From Sphingobacterium sp. SRCM116780 (GTDB taxonomy: Bacteria; Bacteroidota; Bacteroidia; Sphingobacteriales; Sphingobacteriaceae), in assembly GCF_021442025.1 (NCBI RefSeq), contig NZ_CP090446.1, positions 682,001 through 746,000 on the forward strand: a DNA stretch of 64,000 bases, given 5' to 3'. Within the stretch, counting starts at the first letter, position 1. The number at the start of each line of letters is the position of its first letter. A program made the position numbers and the translations under genes. The notes beneath the pieces were generated by a model that did no database searches, had not been told where the DNA came from, and saw only the letters and a list, made by a program, of their open reading frames with translations. Below, one piece after another: positions 34,041 to 42,565 of this stretch.

Positions 34041-34684
34041 TGAACAAGCTCACCAAAAGACTATTGAACGGTTTTCTATTTTCTGGTATAGGCCTCTTTG
34101 TACTTGTTGCCTTTACATTTATACTCACGCAGATATGGCCTACAGTATGGGACGAATGGCGGGAATATAAGAGTGGTGCAAATCTACAACCCAAAATAAA
34201 AAATATACAGCTGTATAAAAATGATTTTTATAATCCAGCTGTGAAGGATTCATTAGAAAAACTTTCTTTAAAGGAATGGTACAGTGCTCGCGAAAAAAAC
34301 GACATGTTATCGCCTAATGGAGCAGCAGATCTCGACCTGTCACAAGCACAAAACAACTATCAACTGCAAATATACAATTTGGCAGATTCTGTAGTTTATG
34401 CCAAAATTAATAACAGCTTTAATCCATTCATTACTCAGGCACCTGCAAGTTTAAGCGATATGTCATATGGCCCCAACATGTTTTTTCCTAAGGATATTAT
34501 TGATGATTCTTTACAACTACAACTCTTGTACAAAGACAAGGTGATTGCGCTTTTCAAACCATTTTTATTGAGACAAAGCCTTGATCTAGGCGCAGGGTTT
34601 ACCAATCGAAAAAATAAAGAAATAAAACTTAAATCCCTCGATGGAAAGATCATGCTGTATCTAGAGTTTGAGTTGAACCAGTAA
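34040..34684 (+). CDS. Signal-anchored membrane protein, unknown
   Basis: A 214-residue protein with one N-terminal helix (about 11-35) and a large periplasmic domain. Its ATG shares one base with the previous stop, so the pair is translationally coupled. Both look alike in plan (helix plus beta domain) and may form a complex; no family is recognised. Confidence 0.65.
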   Translation: MNKLTKRLLNGFLFSGIGLFVLVAFTFILTQIWPTVWDEWREYKSGANLQPKIKNIQLYKNDFYNPAVKDSLEKLSLKEWYSAREKNDMLSPNGAADLDLSQAQNNYQLQIYNLADSVVYAKINNSFNPFITQAPASLSDMSYGPNMFFPKDIIDDSLQLQLLYKDKVIALFKPFLLRQSLDLGAGFTNRKNKEIKLKSLDGKIMLYLEFELNQ

Positions 34685-34692
34685 TAGAACAT

Positions 34693-34881
34693 ATGAAAAT
34701 AAAGGTACTCATCATCATGCTTATAATAGCTGCCCTAGCTTTTGTCACTGGCAAATGGCTACAGAGCCTATATGGTTTAGATCCTCCTTATGGCTACTTG
34801 TATGCAGGGATGACGCTGCAGGCAATAGCAGTGGTTACAACTATAATATCCATTATAATATTCCTGATTAAAAAGAAATGA
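34693..34881 (+). CDS. Small two-helix membrane protein
   Basis: A 62-residue protein with helices at about 3-19 and 37-59 and a short PPYGYLYAG loop. It follows the previous gene by 8 bp and ends the unit of promoter 10. Confidence 0.6.
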   Translation: MKIKVLIIMLIIAALAFVTGKWLQSLYGLDPPYGYLYAGMTLQAIAVVTTIISIIIFLIKKK

Positions 34882-34913
34882 TCAATAGCATACTTCTCAA
34901 TGATTCAAAGAAT

Positions 34914-34947
34914 ACGAAGAATAAACCCAGTCCTCAATGATTGTAAA
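34914..34947 (+). promoter_or_regulatory. Decayed tandem-box site over a start codon
   Basis: ACGAAGAATAAA (34914-34925) and AATGATTGTAAA (34936-34947), 22 bp apart. The second box runs into the ATG of the DUF2071 gene, and no -7 box follows at the usual distance, so the site is probably inactive. Confidence 0.45.
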
Positions 34948-35741
34948 TGGAAAAAACTACAGAAATCCATAATTGCGTAAAAAATATATCGAGAGAAAGT
35001 ACCTTTACGGTAGCCACACAACTCAGGCATTTCAGTATCGTCACTTATCTCGTTCCCATAGAAAAACTAAGAAGAGTCATTCCGCTATGTTTTGACATAT
35101 ATACAATAACGATTGAAGGAAAACATTGGGGGATGGTCAGTGCAGTAACTTTTATCGACAAAGATTTTCATTTTAAAAACATATTACCATTTTGGAAATT
35201 GGAGTTTCCCCAAACCAACTACCGCGCCTATATTATCAACAAGACAACTGGAGAAAACTGTGTATGGTTCTTTGGAACCGGGTTGGGTTCACGTTTTGTA
35301 TTTATACCCCAGAAAGTATGGAAAATGCCTTGGTTTCTATCCACATACGAAACAAATTTTGAATATACTGACAAATACACTTCCTATCAGATTGAAATAA
35401 CAGCTCAGAATGCCAATGCAAATATCGATATTATCGAAGATTCTGTACCTCGTTTTATAACAGAAGATTTCAGTAGTGCGGAAGAAGCAAGACTCGTATT
35501 GACACATCCAGTAACAGGCTATTTCAAAAGATCTGACAATTATATAGGATCTTATAAAATATGGCATCCCCTTATGGAGATAAGTACTGGTCAATGTAAA
35601 AATGCTTACTTCGAAAAATTTGAAAAACTTGAACTGTTGACTATTGAACAAATGAAGCATCCCTATTCTGTATTATTAACGAAAGAAATAGATTTTGTTA
35701 TTGAACTACCACCTCAAAAGTTAGCAGTAATGGTAGAATAA
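34947..35741 (+). CDS. DUF2071 (YqjF-like) family protein
   Basis: A 264-residue cytosolic protein of the acetoacetate-decarboxylase-like DUF2071 family: HFSIVTYLVPIEKLRRVIPL at about 29-48, VSAVTFIDKDFH, NYRAYII, and the WFFGTGLGSRFVFIPQKVWKMPW segment. Family function is not established. The ATG lies inside a tandem-box remnant, so it may be read from promoter 10 or be a relocated gene. Confidence 0.78.
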   Translation: MEKTTEIHNCVKNISRESTFTVATQLRHFSIVTYLVPIEKLRRVIPLCFDIYTITIEGKHWGMVSAVTFIDKDFHFKNILPFWKLEFPQTNYRAYIINKTTGENCVWFFGTGLGSRFVFIPQKVWKMPWFLSTYETNFEYTDKYTSYQIEITAQNANANIDIIEDSVPRFITEDFSSAEEARLVLTHPVTGYFKRSDNYIGSYKIWHPLMEISTGQCKNAYFEKFEKLELLTIEQMKHPYSVLLTKEIDFVIELPPQKLAVMVE

Positions 35742-35773
35742 AACGAAATATAAATTTTTAATTGTTTTTAATA

Positions 35774-35806
35774 AGAAATAATAAACTAACCCTTGCGAAT
35801 TCTTAC
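35774..35806 (+). promoter_or_regulatory. Orphan decayed tandem-box site
   Basis: AGAAATAATAAA (35774-35785) and GCGAATTCTTAC (35795-35806) keep the 21-bp spacing, but no gene starts after it; another full site comes 75 bp later. Likely the promoter of a deleted cassette. Confidence 0.45.
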
Positions 35807-35881
35807 ATGATTTAGAAGGAACGTGTTCGAAAAGAAGATAGAATTTAAAAACAAACGATAAGAATTTTCTATCTTGGATTT

Positions 35882-35950
35882 ACGAATCATAAACTAATGC
35901 TTACGAATTGTAAATGCATGCTATAAGATGAAGTGAATCCTGTTTATTTG
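35882..35950 (+). promoter_or_regulatory. Tandem-box promoter 11
   Basis: ACGAATCATAAA (35882-35893) and ACGAATTGTAAA (35903-35914), 21 bp apart, and TTTATTTG (35943-35950), 28 bp on. The gene starts at 35968. Confidence 0.75.
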
Positions 35951-35967
35951 AAATAATCTAATAAAAT

Positions 35968-36738
35968 ATGATAAAATTTAAATTATCCGTACTGTTGATT
36001 TTTATCTCGTTAACCTCGTTTGCTCAGGTTCAGAGACTAGACCATAATTTTTGGTTGGGAAAAATTAATTATTCCATTTTCGAAACACATAATTCTTCTA
36101 AATCGGTCAATGATACCGCTTACTATAAACTGTATAGAGCTGGAAATCCAAAACCCATTGCTCGAGAGATTAAGTATGTTGTTAAAAAAAATAGTCGTGA
36201 TACGTTAAAATCGGGTTACTACAATACGGATGAAAATAGTATCGCATTTTTTCAAATAGCCAAAAATAAGCCTGTTGTACAAAGGCTATATACACAAAAT
36301 AGTAAAGGATTATTAACGCTTAAGACAAGTTACCCAACTGTTGCTCCGCCTAAATCTGTACAACTAATGGAAGCTGCAGATCCAGAAATAATGGATGCCC
36401 CATCTATAGCAGCTTCAAATCAGGTTTTTACGCAAACGATAGATGTAGACGCAGAATATCCTGGAGGTTTAAACGCATTTAGAACTTATATCGCGAATAA
36501 CATTAAATATCCTAAAGAAGCGCAAGAAAATAATGTATCAGGTACAATAGTAGTCAAGTTTTTCGTAGAAGTTGATGGTTCTGTAACCAATATACTACTA
36601 GAAAGAAAATTAGGCTATGGTTGTGATGAAGAGGTTATGCGGGTTTTAAAGAAAATGCCCAAATGGAAACCAGGTCAATTAGAAGGGAAACCCGTTCGCA
36701 CAATTTTTAGATTCCCGATAAGTTTTAGTAGTGAATAG
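35968..36738 (+). CDS. Secreted TonB C-terminal domain protein
   Basis: A 256-residue protein with a cleavable signal peptide (about 1-19, ending SFAQ) and a TonB_C domain at about 155-256: IDVDAEYPGGLNAFRTYI, the NNIKYPKEAQENNVSGTIVV, DGSVTNI and the MPKWKPGQLEGKPVRTIFRF end. It lacks the N-terminal transmembrane helix of a true energy-transducing TonB, so it probably binds receptors or peptide in the periplasm instead. Read from promoter 11. Confidence 0.8.
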   Translation: MIKFKLSVLLIFISLTSFAQVQRLDHNFWLGKINYSIFETHNSSKSVNDTAYYKLYRAGNPKPIAREIKYVVKKNSRDTLKSGYYNTDENSIAFFQIAKNKPVVQRLYTQNSKGLLTLKTSYPTVAPPKSVQLMEAADPEIMDAPSIAASNQVFTQTIDVDAEYPGGLNAFRTYIANNIKYPKEAQENNVSGTIVVKFFVEVDGSVTNILLERKLGYGCDEEVMRVLKKMPKWKPGQLEGKPVRTIFRFPISFSSE

Positions 36739-36893
36739 CTATATGTAAAAGAACTTTCAAAGCAATAGGTATTCAGAAAACAGCTATAAAAACCCTGCGG
36801 GTGCTAGGTGCTAATGATGTGGAAGACACTTCTCCATATTTCTTTGAACACGATCGTATTAGCAAAAAAATACTTTAAAAATTAAACGTAAAA
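36739..36893 (+). other. Short gap with a possible gene tail
   Basis: A start-less frame of about 50 codons (from 36736 to a TAA near 36880) reads ...KTLRVLGANDVEDTSPYFFE and looks protein-like, as if the 3' end of a lost gene. No family. Confidence 0.25.
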
Positions 36894-38417
36894 ATGAAAA
36901 AACTAATCTTTTTGTTTTCATTCATACTATTACTGACCAATGTCCAATTGCAGGCCAGTGAATGTTATCATTACCACATTATAAGACACTATAACCTTGT
37001 ACGATTAGCAGGTAAAAATTATCTTCAACTTACTGTAAAAGATCCCGATAATATTACTTATGTATCACAGGAACGGTATCTCATTACAAATGTACATGAG
37101 TCTTTAACAGTGGTTTATGAAGATGACCAAAGTATGCTGGTTAAAAACGATCAGTTTTATTATTTGCTGTCAAAAGAAATACCTTATCAACAGCCCGTAA
37201 CTCTTAAAAAATTATATGCTGTGAGTGCTCTTGTTCAGGTAAAAAATAACCGTTTAATACGTTCTGGTGGTAAATGGCGCTATATTGTACCCAATAATGA
37301 TGCAAAACGAGGTTTTGAAGAAGTTCTGTTAGATAAACTTCCAGCAGATTTTGAAATTTTGTACAGTTTTAATCGAGATAACGGAGCCAATTACCTCATT
37401 AAAAGTAAAAAACAAGTAGCAGCAGTAAACATCAACATCGAGTATAAGCATAACACCTATACCTATAATCCTATCACAAACCTGAATCCACGAACAACAG
37501 TTTTTACTGCAGCTGCGGATGAAGTTGATAATCATTTTTTGCGTGATGACCGACATTTTTATCTCATTAATTATGATTTAAATCTAACGGATGTTACTAA
37601 CCAGTTTGTTTCAGAAAAAAAGATAGGATTTAATAAGATGCATATCAGCTTGAATAGTTTTCATGAACCTGTCTGGAGTGATGGAAGTAATACTTTATGG
37701 ATTTATTTTAAAGATGGAATTAGTTTAAGTGATGGTACTGATCCCAATTTTTTTCCTATTGAAGGTGAATTTTTAAACACAGATAGTGTGATTATTGTAC
37801 ACAATGGCAAATATTATGCTAACGGATGGGGCGCCGCATATGAGGTAGAAGATCTGGATTTAAGTCTGGTAAGAGACAAAACGGGTTTGGCTGTATTAAA
37901 CGAGGGCTCATTTGTAGATAAATACCAATATTACCGTATAGAAAACAATCGCTTATTGCCTAATGAAACATTACCTGTTCCTAATTTTACGCAGAAATTT
38001 CCTGTAATTGCATCCTACGGGGCCTATACAGCTGCTTTACAAGTAAGTTCTAACGTTATTATCCGAGAAGAAAGTACAGATAGCATCAGCCATAAGTCCG
38101 TAGTCAAGTCCTTGGTAAAAGCTTATGCTTTTGATGATAAATTACTAATAGAGAATCAACTGATAGAAAATCCAGGAAATCGTGAGAAAATGGTTTTTAT
38201 AGGCGCTTTAGCTGACGTGATTGTGCCTTGTGATGGTGGTAGGGGACAACATCCTGTTGTTGTAGAGTACGATTATTTCTTCAAAGATGACAAAGCCATT
38301 TATGCATATCATAGTAAACAAAAAAATTTAAAAATTTTAAAAGACTTTAAGCCAGATGAAATTACCATTGATCATTTCGATGATATACAAAAATTGGCAA
38401 GACTCGTAAACAAATGA
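36894..38417 (+). CDS. Secreted DKNYY-like protein
   Basis: A 507-residue protein with a signal peptide (about 1-21, ending LQAS). Repeated units such as VKNDQFYYLLSKEI, LRDDRHFYLINYDL, VHNGKYYANGW and FKDDKAIYAYHSK resemble the D-x-x-x-(Y/F)-Y pattern of DKNYY proteins. No catalytic motif is visible. It is alone with an unclear promoter, possibly read from promoter 11. Confidence 0.62.
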   Translation: MKKLIFLFSFILLLTNVQLQASECYHYHIIRHYNLVRLAGKNYLQLTVKDPDNITYVSQERYLITNVHESLTVVYEDDQSMLVKNDQFYYLLSKEIPYQQPVTLKKLYAVSALVQVKNNRLIRSGGKWRYIVPNNDAKRGFEEVLLDKLPADFEILYSFNRDNGANYLIKSKKQVAAVNINIEYKHNTYTYNPITNLNPRTTVFTAAADEVDNHFLRDDRHFYLINYDLNLTDVTNQFVSEKKIGFNKMHISLNSFHEPVWSDGSNTLWIYFKDGISLSDGTDPNFFPIEGEFLNTDSVIIVHNGKYYANGWGAAYEVEDLDLSLVRDKTGLAVLNEGSFVDKYQYYRIENNRLLPNETLPVPNFTQKFPVIASYGAYTAALQVSSNVIIREESTDSISHKSVVKSLVKAYAFDDKLLIENQLIENPGNREKMVFIGALADVIVPCDGGRGQHPVVVEYDYFFKDDKAIYAYHSKQKNLKILKDFKPDEITIDHFDDIQKLARLVNK

Positions 38418-38599
38418 TAAAAATAAGCTATGAATTGCATTTTTGCTATAGTCTTACTTCTTGCAGTCAACCTTCACGAACTGACAAACAAAAAACGGTA
38501 TGCTGTAGATTGTATAGATAACTTTAATATAACATAAAGATTTAACCTGACAATCAAATTCAGTTTGTATCATAAAAGAGAATAAAAAAACACATTAAA

Positions 38600-39100
38600 A
38601 TGAAAGAGTATATAATCGCAGAAAATCAAATTTTTATTAAAAATAAGAACAACATGAAAAGAAGTAGTATCATACTTGCTTTAAGTGTAATAATTGCTGG
38701 AGTTGTAATATTCCATTACAACTCTTTTATAACGATGGATTTACTGTTCTCTAGACCCACGTTGACATTCCACTTGCCGATATTTTTTGTTTTAGTTTTA
38801 GCTATCATGATTGTCATTTCATTCAATTATTTATTTTTTGATGGAAATGAAAAAGTTTTGTATAAACATACTGTATTTGGTACAAAAAAAGTTTGTGAAT
38901 TTGCTGAAATTATAGAAATAAGAAGAATAGATGTCTATACAAATACTGTACATTCCTCAATAAAATATGAGGTTATAAGACAGAAAAGTAAATATGACAG
39001 TGGTATTATTTTGTGCAATTTTTTTCCAACAGAACATAAAGCAATACAAGAATTTGAAGAACGCATCATTCCGTCAATAAATCATTTGATTAAGAAATAA
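38600..39100 (+). CDS. Two-helix PH-like membrane protein
   Basis: A 166-residue protein with two closely spaced transmembrane helices (about 22-43 and 58-82), then a beta-rich cytosolic domain (VLYKHTVFGTKKVCEFAEII) that resembles bacterial PH (bPH/YdbT-like) domains. It lies 6 bp upstream of a protein of the same layout (39107), suggesting a heteromeric pair from duplication. Confidence 0.6.
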   Translation: MKEYIIAENQIFIKNKNNMKRSSIILALSVIIAGVVIFHYNSFITMDLLFSRPTLTFHLPIFFVLVLAIMIVISFNYLFFDGNEKVLYKHTVFGTKKVCEFAEIIEIRRIDVYTNTVHSSIKYEVIRQKSKYDSGIILCNFFPTEHKAIQEFEERIIPSINHLIKK

Positions 39101-39106
39101 AACAAT

Positions 39107-39565
39107 ATGAACCTACAGTTTTATAAAAGTAAAAACAATATTTATAGGCTTTTTAAGATACATTATACCTATTTAATTCCTGCTATACTATTTCTATTCT
39201 TCTTTATCAGAATATTAACGTATGAATTTAATGCCTATAATATGAAAGATAAAAATAGCATGCTGTTTTTAATGTTATCTGTTAGCATTTTTTTTCTGGC
39301 TTATTCCTTTTCTCTTGTAGAAATTAATTGTGATAAAGAAACGATAACAACAAAAAGAATGTTTATGTTATGGAAACAAACTGCTAAATATGGCAATCAT
39401 GATTTTAACTTCCTAACCATACGACAATCACTATATGGAATATTTGTTGGTGTTGATGTGGCAATAGAAATTCAATATAAAAGATTTGTCTTAAAACGTT
39501 TTTTCAAAACTCAAAAGATAGACTTGTTTATAGAGGAAACTAAAATGTTATTGGAGAAAAAATAA
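39107..39565 (+). CDS. Two-helix PH-like membrane protein, paralogue-like
   Basis: A 152-residue protein with transmembrane helices at about 19-39 and 50-68, then a beta domain beginning VEINCDKETITTKRMFMLWK. Layout matches 38600. Translationally close (6 bp). Confidence 0.6.
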   Translation: MNLQFYKSKNNIYRLFKIHYTYLIPAILFLFFFIRILTYEFNAYNMKDKNSMLFLMLSVSIFFLAYSFSLVEINCDKETITTKRMFMLWKQTAKYGNHDFNFLTIRQSLYGIFVGVDVAIEIQYKRFVLKRFFKTQKIDLFIEETKMLLEKK

Positions 39566-39761
39566 AATTTACACTATATCTCTTCTGTCAAAGAGCGGAT
39601 CGATTGGCTTTTTTGTTGTTCCTGATTTATTTTTTTAGTATTAACAGATATACCTTGTACTAAAATAAGTTTAAATCAAATAGGAATCAATTGAAATCTG
39701 ACGGATGATAATTCGATGATTAAGAAAAGTATACTATCCGTATTTTTACTAATATAAGAAC

Positions 39762-40499
39762 ATGAGAAAACAGCATTACATCTTAAATATTGAAAACCCT
39801 TGCCAGATTGTGCAATGGGATTCCATGTCAAAAACGGAAAGCGGAAAATATTGTTCTCACTGTTCAAAAAATGTTGTTGATTTCGCAACGTTAACAGACG
39901 TTGAAGTAATCAAGTATCTTGACCGTACTTCTGGAGTGATTTGTGGCAGATTAACAACAGAACAACTGAATCGGTTGTTAACGATTAAACAGAAAAGTAA
40001 TAATTTTCAATTCAGCAAAATATTAACTGCTCTTTTAATTTTGAGTGCAACGGAAAGTTCATTTGCTACAGATAAACAGTTGACCCCACATGAATTTGTA
40101 ACTGAACCTAATGATAAGCAATCAGACAACTATATACCAACAGCCAACAAAACTTTAGAAACAGATAGCTTGCAAAAGTACATTTCAGGAAAAGTCATCG
40201 AAGAGGGAACAAATAGAGTAGTAACACTTTCTTCCGTTTTTATTAAAAACACAAAAATTAGTGCACAAACAGATACCTTAGGAAATTTTAAACTTCAAAT
40301 CCCCAACGATTTTGTTGCAGATACGATCATTTTAGTTGTAAAACATACGGGCTGGGAAAGGGATACAGAAACGATCGTTTATAAAAAAGATTTACCCATT
40401 ACCAATCTCATTATTAACAAGACAAATCCAATAGTTGGCGAAATATCTATACAAGTAAAGAGAAAATGGTGGATGTTTTGGAAGAAAAGATATTACTAG
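39762..40499 (+). CDS. Cys-rich N-terminal motif plus carboxypeptidase-regulatory domain protein
   Basis: A 245-residue protein. Residues 1-65 have a pattern common in Bacteroidota (IENPC-x-x-x-W-x-x-M, YCSHCSKNVVDFATLTDVEV, VICGR), with a CxxC pair that may bind metal, followed by a transmembrane helix near 92-107. Residues 135-230 are a CarboxypepD_reg-like beta domain (ISGKVIEEGTNRVVTLSSVF, TDTLGNFKLQIP). Such proteins are often found near TonB components, as here (35968). Confidence 0.68.
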   Translation: MRKQHYILNIENPCQIVQWDSMSKTESGKYCSHCSKNVVDFATLTDVEVIKYLDRTSGVICGRLTTEQLNRLLTIKQKSNNFQFSKILTALLILSATESSFATDKQLTPHEFVTEPNDKQSDNYIPTANKTLETDSLQKYISGKVIEEGTNRVVTLSSVFIKNTKISAQTDTLGNFKLQIPNDFVADTIILVVKHTGWERDTETIVYKKDLPITNLIINKTNPIVGEISIQVKRKWWMFWKKRYY

Positions 40500-40504
40500 G
40501 CTAA

Positions 40505-41092
40505 ATGGGCAGTAATAAATTAACCGTTGCTGTTCTACTATCCATTTTAATAACGATAATTATTTTCATCAGCTGTGAAAATAAAAATTGGAGAGAATTG
40601 AAATGTGGACTTTGGATGAATACCAAAGGAGATATAGGATTTAAGACGAGCAGGGTAATTGCTATGGATGAGGATATAAAATATGAAGATTTTTACCTGA
40701 CGAAATTTGATTTTAATGAAAATCTACCATTAAAGGGTATTATAGACACGTTGACCTTTAAAAATCTTGGAAATACATTTTATAAAGATAAGAATAACAT
40801 CTACCACTATTATGGAATGTCTGACGGAGGAAGTTTTTACATTTTTGATGCTGACTATGCTACTTTCGAAATTCTGGGAGATTGTTATGCGAAGGATAAA
40901 AATAACATTTACAAGATGCGAGATGATGGAAAATCTAATCTCGATTATAAAACATTTAAAACAATTACAGGACCAGGGTGTTTCGCTAAAGATAAAAATG
41001 GTTATTATAGCTGGGGATCAAAAATTGAAGATCAAGACTTAAATGACAAAGAAATAAAAGCAGCAATCCAAAAGTTAGATGAAATGCGTTAA
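40505..41092 (+). CDS. DKNYY-family lipoprotein
   Basis: A 195-residue exported protein; the signal ends FISC (Cys25). Three DKN(N/G)-(I/Y)-Y units (FYKDKNNIYHYYG, CYAKDKNNIYKMRD, CFAKDKNGYYSWG) with the D-x-x-(T)-F-(E/K) partner strands place it in the DKNYY family, as at 3837. It starts 5 bp after the previous stop, so the two are cotranscribed. Confidence 0.8.
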   Translation: MGSNKLTVAVLLSILITIIIFISCENKNWRELKCGLWMNTKGDIGFKTSRVIAMDEDIKYEDFYLTKFDFNENLPLKGIIDTLTFKNLGNTFYKDKNNIYHYYGMSDGGSFYIFDADYATFEILGDCYAKDKNNIYKMRDDGKSNLDYKTFKTITGPGCFAKDKNGYYSWGSKIEDQDLNDKEIKAAIQKLDEMR

Positions 41093-41263
41093 GTTGTATT
41101 ATTGAATGATTGAAAAAGAAATAGTCCTTAACTTCTTTAGTATAAAAACTATACAGCATTTCAAGAATAATGATCTTGAAACCAAAAAACGAGAACCTCA
41201 ATAAACATGGTATACCACTATCTTATACGAGTACAACTACAGGAACATGTTCTATTTCAATAA

Positions 41264-41923
41264 ATGAAAAAAATAAAAAAGTATAAAAACCCCTTCATGT
41301 ATATTTCTTTGATAGGAATTATGCTGGTATTAGGGATTAACTTTTACGTGAAGTCTAAAACCGAAGATGCTATTTTTTCCATAGTTGAAGATATCCCTAA
41401 AACAAATGTCGCCATTATCTTTGGAGCGGGGATTAATAATGACAAACCAAGCAAGTATCTTAAAGACAGATTAGATGCAGGCATTTCGCTTTATAAACAG
41501 CGTAAAGTTGATAAAATTCTATTATCAGGAGATAATGGAAATGATGCACATGATGAATTAACCGTCATGAAGCTCTATTGTTATGAACACGGAATTGATT
41601 CCAATAAAATTTATATGGATTACGCAGGTTTTGATAGCTATTCGACGATGTACAGAGCCAAACATATCTTTAATGTTGATACTGCAATTTTAGTTACACA
41701 AAAATATCATCTGAATAGGTGTATTTATTTGGGCGATAAGTTAGGTGTAAAATCTTATGGACTTTCGGCGAATAATGGAGATTATAAAGGTTATAAATAT
41801 TATGCACTAAGGGAATATCTTTCCGTTTTTAAAGCTGTTTTAGATGTGATGAGGGATAGAAAACCCCGATTCTTAGAGGAAGAGGTCAACATAAACGGCC
41901 CATCAAATTATACCAAAGAATAA
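41264..41923 (+). CDS. SanA/YdcF (DUF218)-like membrane protein
   Basis: A 219-residue protein with an N-terminal helix (about 10-28) and a DUF218 domain: VAIIFGAGI near 48, LSGDN near 84, the KIYMDYAGFDSYSTMYRA segment and VTQKYHLNRCIYLGDKLGV. SanA-type proteins affect envelope barrier properties and resistance to vancomycin at high temperature in enterics. Probably the end of the 39762-40505 unit, 171 bp away. Confidence 0.8.
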   Translation: MKKIKKYKNPFMYISLIGIMLVLGINFYVKSKTEDAIFSIVEDIPKTNVAIIFGAGINNDKPSKYLKDRLDAGISLYKQRKVDKILLSGDNGNDAHDELTVMKLYCYEHGIDSNKIYMDYAGFDSYSTMYRAKHIFNVDTAILVTQKYHLNRCIYLGDKLGVKSYGLSANNGDYKGYKYYALREYLSVFKAVLDVMRDRKPRFLEEEVNINGPSNYTKE

Positions 41924-41943
41924 AAAGGGATAGACCAACTCGC

Positions 41944-42013
41944 ACGAATTGTAAACAAAGTAATACGAATTGTAAATGAGCATCTAAAAGAAAATATGCT
42001 CATCTTAATTTTA
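41944..42013 (+). promoter_or_regulatory. Tandem-box promoter 12
   Basis: Two exact ACGAATTGTAAA boxes (41944-41955 and 41965-41976), 21 bp apart, then TAATTTTA (42006-42013), 29 bp on. The gene starts at 42041. Confidence 0.8.
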
Positions 42014-42040
42014 AAGCAATTAAACTGAAATCATGTTTTT

Positions 42041-42466
42041 ATGAAAATTATTAAAGCGATTTTAATTGTTATCGTCCTATTAATGTTGGGTTTTTGGATT
42101 TTTACAAAATCTAATTTAAAGGTAATCATGGCGGAAGCTAGGGAAGATGGATACAGAACTTATCCACAAGATTGTTATTTAAACGTTCAGGGTAAGGAAT
42201 ACTTGATCGAAAATGTGTATAAATATGAGCATAAGATCTTGAGTGAATTTTGGTTTCTGGGTAGTGAAGGTTTTGCTGTTCAAAAACTTAGCTTTTTTAA
42301 AAATAATTATAGCCATGAGCAAATGCCTTATCGACTTTTAACATATAGCACAAACAAATCGTATGTAACATTTAATTCAAAAAAATACAAAATAGATGCT
42401 CACAGGGGAGATACTATTATATCAAAAATTGATAACCAGAAGATCATCCTATTCATAGATAAGTAA
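42041..42466 (+). CDS. Signal-anchored protein, unknown
   Basis: A 141-residue protein with one N-terminal helix (about 4-22) and a periplasmic domain containing DCYLNVQGKEYLIENVYKYE. No family is recognised. First gene after promoter 12. Confidence 0.62.
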   Translation: MKIIKAILIVIVLLMLGFWIFTKSNLKVIMAEAREDGYRTYPQDCYLNVQGKEYLIENVYKYEHKILSEFWFLGSEGFAVQKLSFFKNNYSHEQMPYRLLTYSTNKSYVTFNSKKYKIDAHRGDTIISKIDNQKIILFIDK

Positions 42467-42565
42467 TCAGATTACTACCGAAAAATAATAGGAGTACCTC
42501 TATTCAACAGCAATGATAGGAATCCTATTTTTAGCCATAGATTTTGTATAAGTTAATTAAAGGAA

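Noticed and set aside
16223-42013. The tandem boxes as a CRISPR array or an integron attC array
   Set aside because: Copies are kilobases apart, separated by genes and found on both strands, with no spacers, cas genes or integrase. The fixed -7 distance points to promoters.
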